Below are positions 60,199-64,000 of a stretch of 64,000 nt of DNA, in pieces. Source of the DNA: Galbibacter sp048266365 (GTDB lineage: Bacteria; Bacteroidota; Bacteroidia; Flavobacteriales; Flavobacteriaceae); NCBI RefSeq assembly GCF_048266365.1, contig NZ_JBLWZP010000009.1:1-64000 (forward strand). Direction: 5' to 3'. The stretch's first letter is position 1, and every line of letters begins with the position of its first letter. The notes under the pieces were generated by a model. That model was not told where the DNA came from, made no database searches, and worked only from the letters and a program-made list of their open reading frames with translations. The translations under genes and the position numbers were made by a program.

Positions 60199-62031
60199 TT
60201 ATTTTGTATACAGAATCTTGCTGCTTGTTGATATTCCATTTTCGTTAAACGCCTCCACCCGGTAATAGTAGTCCTGAGCGGTACTTAGTGCTCTAAGTTC
60301 ATAATTAGGCTCCCCGTACATCAATGCGGATAAATTGAGTTTGTCTTTTTCTATGCCCCAATAAATCACATATCCCATGGCATCTTTTACCTTTTCCCAG
60401 CTAAGATGAGCATTTCTTCGATCCTGATCTCGAACCACCTCAAAATTTTTCGGCATCTTGGGTTTGTTTTCCTTTCCGTTTCCAAAGACTCTAAATTCAG
60501 AAATCGCCAAATACTTATTTGTACAATAGATATGATTATAACGGATATAACGTGCTTCAACAGGAGCTTCTAATTCGATATAGCCATGAGGCATGTCTCT
60601 ATTGTTTTTAGAGTAATCTGCAATGGTTGACCATTTCTGTCCATCCAATGACCCCTCAATAGTGAAGCGTTGTTTCAAGGTGTCTGGTTTTCCGAAAATT
60701 GCACTTTTATAATCTTGAAAGTTGATTTGAATTGCTTTGACATCCATTGGTTTTTCCATGTCAATTTTTACATAAATGGAGTCATTATTTGCAACAGATA
60801 CCCAATAGGAACGTATTTCTTCATCATTGATTTTATCGATCTCAAAGCCTTTAATTTGTTCCTGCATATAGCCTTTTTCACTTTCATCAGCAACATTGTT
60901 CTGACCTTTAACTAAGGGGGAGTTCGTGCTTACTGGCTTTTTGTAGGATAATAACATCCACCCAGTAAATCTGTCTTTATGGTCTGGAACCTCCACTGAT
61001 GGTAAGTAATGTGGGTAATCTCCGTAAGCAGTATTGACAAACATTTGACCGTTGTCCTCAAAACCTGCAGGATACATACCTATGCGCCTTTCAAATTTGT
61101 AATTCACTGAGATCGCCATGGTGGCATAGTGCCAAAGATTTCCTTGATGGTCTTTTACGGTACTTCCATGTCCTGATCCTTTTAGAAAGCCTCCCGGTTT
61201 ATAAGAAACTGGGTTATATGGTGCATAAGTGAAAGGACCTAGAGGATTTTTTGATGTGTACACGCCATCGGCATAGACATTCCATTGCGTTCCAGGCGCT
61301 CCATATTCTAAATAATACGTGTCTTGGTGCTTTATCATCCAAGGCCCTTCAATAAAGGGTTTTAGCTCAGATTTATGGTCTTGTCCAAAGCGTTCCCATC
61401 CATGTTTATCCGGATGCAAGGTTATGAGATCCTTTTGCTCTCCTATAGGAATGTAATAATTTGCTGTATCTAGCTCAACACCACGAATCGGCCACTTGTT
61501 GGAGGATTCTTCATAAAGATAGACGCGGTTATCATCATCGACAAAGATGTCTGGGTCTTGGACACCGTTATTGGTGTTGATGACTGCGAAATTTGTTTTC
61601 CAATCCCCGAGTTTTGGATTATCGGTTTCAATGACTGCTCCTCTTCCGGAAGGATCTGCTAATACAAGAATTTTTCCATTGCGCACTGCTGCTGCCGGGG
61701 CGTTGCTCCCATTAAAATACCAAGATTGGGGACGGATAAAATTCCAATTACTCATGTCTGTTGAACTCCAATAACCGTGCGATCTGGTCACGAACATATA
61801 GTACTTCCCTTTAAAGTTTACTACTGCAGGGTCCGCACCCGAACGATAGGAAACGTTTCTACTGGCTCTATAATGCGACATATAGGTGTAATCAATATCG
61901 ATAGGATTACAATAGGTTTTGTAGTCCCTCGCGAGTATTTCTTGCTGTGCTACCATGGAAGTAGTCCATAAGATAGTAATTGTACATAGTAGAAAATTAA
62001 ACCGCTGAAAATATAGTGTATCGATGAACAT
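60199..62031 (-). CDS. Secreted family-43-type glycoside hydrolase with F5/8C and FN3-like domains
   Basis: A 610-residue exported glycosidase. After a signal peptide (about 1-28) comes a five-bladed propeller (about 38-345) with the family 43 acids: Asp67 in SGADPAV, the pKa-modulating Asp in VQDPDIF, and the general acid Glu in FIEGPWM. A discoidin-like (F5/8 type C, CBM32-like) domain follows at about 370-515, and a fibronectin type III-like domain at about 525-610. Family 43 enzymes mostly act on arabinan, xylan or galactan; the exact substrate is not readable. No transporter pair is adjacent. Confidence 0.88.
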   Translation of the reverse strand: MFIDTLYFQRFNFLLCTITILWTTSMVAQQEILARDYKTYCNPIDIDYTYMSHYRASRNVSYRSGADPAVVNFKGKYYMFVTRSHGYWSSTDMSNWNFIRPQSWYFNGSNAPAAAVRNGKILVLADPSGRGAVIETDNPKLGDWKTNFAVINTNNGVQDPDIFVDDDNRVYLYEESSNKWPIRGVELDTANYYIPIGEQKDLITLHPDKHGWERFGQDHKSELKPFIEGPWMIKHQDTYYLEYGAPGTQWNVYADGVYTSKNPLGPFTYAPYNPVSYKPGGFLKGSGHGSTVKDHQGNLWHYATMAISVNYKFERRIGMYPAGFEDNGQMFVNTAYGDYPHYLPSVEVPDHKDRFTGWMLLSYKKPVSTNSPLVKGQNNVADESEKGYMQEQIKGFEIDKINDEEIRSYWVSVANNDSIYVKIDMEKPMDVKAIQINFQDYKSAIFGKPDTLKQRFTIEGSLDGQKWSTIADYSKNNRDMPHGYIELEAPVEARYIRYNHIYCTNKYLAISEFRVFGNGKENKPKMPKNFEVVRDQDRRNAHLSWEKVKDAMGYVIYWGIEKDKLNLSALMYGEPNYELRALSTAQDYYYRVEAFNENGISTSSKILYTK

Positions 62032-62057
62032 TAGGCTATTGCTTTTAATTTGTATTG

Positions 62058-62089
62058 CTAAACTACCTATAACCAGTACACACTTACAA
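62058..62089 (-). promoter_or_regulatory. Candidate promoter of the GH43 gene
   Basis: On the minus strand TTG (62089 to 62087) and TAGTTTAG (62065 to 62058) are 21 bases apart, with one mismatch in the -7 box. The ATG is 27 bases downstream. Confidence 0.4.
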
Positions 62090-62270
62090 GAAATTTAATA
62101 CATCATCTATACATCAATCCTAAGAATATCCATAATTTCAAGAGTTTATGATACTTAAATCCATCCATTGTTGCTTAAATCCCTAATATATTGTTAATTT
62201 AAAAACTAAACTCTCTGAAGAATAACAAATTATGTTAAATTGCCTTAATTTTTAACAAAACGATTCTAAT

Positions 62271-64000
62271 ATGAAGTTCAATCTCCAAAAACCTTTGTTT
62301 TATGGGTTAAGTTCAGTTTTACTAGTGACTGCTTGTAAGACTGAGAACAAAAAGGAAGTGGCTGAAGTGGAAACTATTCCCGGTATTAATTTATCCTATA
62401 TGGATACTACCACTAGCCCTAAAGAAGATTTTTTCAGATATGTTAATGGAACATGGCTTGATGAAACTACAATCCCAGATGATAAAACTACCTGGGGGAG
62501 TTTCAATGAACTACGTGTTCAAACCGATAACGATGCTTTGGCCGTTTTATATGAAGCTGAAAAGAACCCAAATTTGGATCCGAATTCAGATCAGGCAAAA
62601 GCGGTACGCTTATTCCAATCTATCATGGATACCACCTCTAGAAATGAGCAAGGCGTAAGTCCGTTAAAGCCCTATTTAGATAAAATAGAGACGATTAAAA
62701 ATGTTGGCGATCTACAAAATTATTTAACCGAAATGACCCCTGTTACCGGGCCAACCATATTCAGATTTGGTGTAGGTTCAGATGCCAAGGATAGTAATAA
62801 GAATACTGCTTATCTCGGAGCTGGTAGTTTAGGTCTTCCTGACCGTGATTACTACTTAGACCAAGACGATGATAGTAAGGAGATTAGAGAGAAGTATGTT
62901 GCCCACATTACCAGAATGCTTCAATTCATTGGTTTAGATCAAGAGCAAGCAGCTAAGCAGGCTGAAGAAATTCTTACTTTTGAAACGCAATTGGCAGAAC
63001 CAATGTTGGATAAGGTTCAAAGAAGAGACCCTAATACAACTTATAATCCAACTGCCATTGCTGATTTACAGCAAAAGGTTTCAGCATTTGACTGGAAGGG
63101 TTATTTGAGTGCCATTGGTGCTCCTAGTGTAGATACCATTGATATCAGCCAAGTGGCTTATATAGAATCTTTACAAGATGTATTCCAAGAGTCAAACGTT
63201 GCAACATTGAAAAATTACCTTCGCTGGTCATTGCTTAACGGGGCTGCTAGCAACTTATCCATGGATATGGAGCGTGCAAATTGGGATTTTTATAGCAAAG
63301 AGTTAAGAGGCGCTAAAAAACAAGAACCGCTTGAGAAAAGAGCACTTCAAAGAGTAAACGGATCTTTGGGTGAGGCTTTAGGTAAACTCTATGTAGAGAA
63401 GAAATTTCCGGCTGAGGCAAAGGCTATCGCAAAAGAAATGGTAGCGAATGTATTTGAGGCTTATGAAGCAAGAATCAATGCATTGCCTTGGATGGATCCA
63501 ATGACCAAGAAAAAGGCCATTGAGAAAATTGAAAAAACAACCGTTAAAGTTGGTTATCCTGATGTATGGAAGGATTATTCTGCAATAGATATTAAAGTAG
63601 CTGATCAAGGTGGATCCTACTTCCAAAATGGCCTAAACATTCGAAAATGGCATTTTAATCGTACCATTGACAAGTTAGGTAAGCCTGTCGATAAATCGGA
63701 GTGGTTTATGTCACCTCAAACGGTAAATGCGTATTTTAATCCTTCGTTTAATGAGATCGTATTCCCAGCTGCAATTCTTCAGCCACCATTTTTTAATTTT
63801 ACGGCTGATGCTGCTGTGAATTATGGAGGTATTGGTGCAGTTATCGGGCACGAGATATCCCACAGTTTTGATGATAGTGGTGCGGATTACAACGCCGATG
63901 GTAACCTTCAAAACTGGTGGACCGATAAAGATTTAACCCAATTCAATGCTTTGGGTGATTCTTTGGCTGCACAGTATAGTCGTATTGAAGTGCTTCCAGA
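62271..64000 (+). CDS. M13-family (neprilysin-like) metallopeptidase, 3' end outside window
   Basis: A zinc endopeptidase of family M13, cut off by the window end after 576 codons. A lipoprotein signal precedes the lipobox VTAC (Cys about residue 22). The N-terminal M13 domain begins SPKEDFFRYVNGTWLDETTIPDDK. The catalytic motif HEISH is at His527-His531, followed by FDDSGADYNADGNLQNWW, and NAYFNPSFNEIVFPAAILQPPFF is the substrate-binding NAYY-like region. Full members have about 680 residues, so about 100 are missing. It is divergent from the GH43 gene and probably lies on the periplasmic or surface side. Confidence 0.93.
   Translation, partial: MKFNLQKPLFYGLSSVLLVTACKTENKKEVAEVETIPGINLSYMDTTTSPKEDFFRYVNGTWLDETTIPDDKTTWGSFNELRVQTDNDALAVLYEAEKNPNLDPNSDQAKAVRLFQSIMDTTSRNEQGVSPLKPYLDKIETIKNVGDLQNYLTEMTPVTGPTIFRFGVGSDAKDSNKNTAYLGAGSLGLPDRDYYLDQDDDSKEIREKYVAHITRMLQFIGLDQEQAAKQAEEILTFETQLAEPMLDKVQRRDPNTTYNPTAIADLQQKVSAFDWKGYLSAIGAPSVDTIDISQVAYIESLQDVFQESNVATLKNYLRWSLLNGAASNLSMDMERANWDFYSKELRGAKKQEPLEKRALQRVNGSLGEALGKLYVEKKFPAEAKAIAKEMVANVFEAYEARINALPWMDPMTKKKAIEKIEKTTVKVGYPDVWKDYSAIDIKVADQGGSYFQNGLNIRKWHFNRTIDKLGKPVDKSEWFMSPQTVNAYFNPSFNEIVFPAAILQPPFFNFTADAAVNYGGIGAVIGHEISHSFDDSGADYNADGNLQNWWTDKDLTQFNALGDSLAAQYSRIEVLP

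Noticed and set aside
1..64000. tRNA, rRNA, CRISPR, insertion sequence or phage genes
   Set aside because: I looked in all gaps for tRNA arms, regular repeats and transposase-like frames and found none; composition is even across the window.

Overview
This window is a stretch of chromosome from a low-GC, aerobic member of the Bacteroidota, almost certainly a Flavobacteriaceae species and probably marine. The signs are an alternative complex III (act) operon joined to a cytochrome oxidase, TonB-dependent receptors with a carboxypeptidase-regulatory N-terminal domain, a single-chain class II glycyl-tRNA synthetase, BlaI/M56-TonB regulators, and repeated use of the Bacteroidota promoter (TTG, about 19-23 bp, TAnnTTTG). 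Shine-Dalgarno sequences are mostly weak. I see no tRNA, rRNA, CRISPR array, insertion sequence or phage gene.

Layout. 0.2-4.2 kb: uvrC overlaps a patatin-like outer-membrane phospholipase. 4.3-11.7 kb: aromatic amino-acid breakdown (homogentisate dioxygenase, 4-hydroxyphenylpyruvate dioxygenase, tryptophan 2,3-dioxygenase) with a DUF3108 protein, an M23 peptidase and pgi. A probable small RNA or attenuated leader sits at 6.82-6.92 kb, with its own promoter and terminator. 11.9-17.3 kb: two TonB-dependent receptors around a small four-helix membrane protein. 17.4-24.5 kb: glyS, a coiled-coil membrane protein, an Ig-like lipoprotein, an omega-amidase, exonuclease III and an OmpA-type lipoprotein. 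24.6-28.4 kb: aldo/keto reductase, an Lrp-type regulator, a cyclase-like hydrolase and small DUF proteins.

28.5-35.2 kb holds a complete four-enzyme route from trans-4-hydroxy-L-proline to 2-oxoglutarate (epimerase, oxidase, deaminase/dehydratase, semialdehyde dehydrogenase). A DUF885 lipoprotein peptidase lies inside it, overlapping the dehydrogenase gene. This suggests use of hydroxyproline-containing (collagen-like) peptides. 36.0-37.9 kb is a blaI/M56-TonB pair whose promoter is covered by three copies of one 16-bp dyad. 38-45 kb: GH97 glycosidase, ahcY, a phosphopantetheinyl transferase, and an overlapping run of a thiamine-binding-like protein, PnuC, a NadR-type kinase and DUF4301.

45.3-47.1 kb is gene-poor, with a small secreted protein, unexplained structured non-coding DNA, a tiny basic cysteine-containing protein and a SPOR protein. 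47.3-58.8 kb is actABCDEF-coxBA, an electron-transfer supercomplex carrying electrons from menaquinol to oxygen. After it come a frameshifted gene remnant (about 59.07-59.53 kb), a lipoprotein with its own promoter and a TTG start, a secreted GH43-type glycosidase, and an M13 metallopeptidase cut by the window end.

Most of the window is ordinary flavobacterial housekeeping and catabolism. The items most worth following up are the 6.8-kb RNA, the triple operator at 36.0 kb, the DUF885 peptidase inside the hydroxyproline operon, the unassigned structured region at 45.65-46.06 kb, and the decayed gene at 59 kb.
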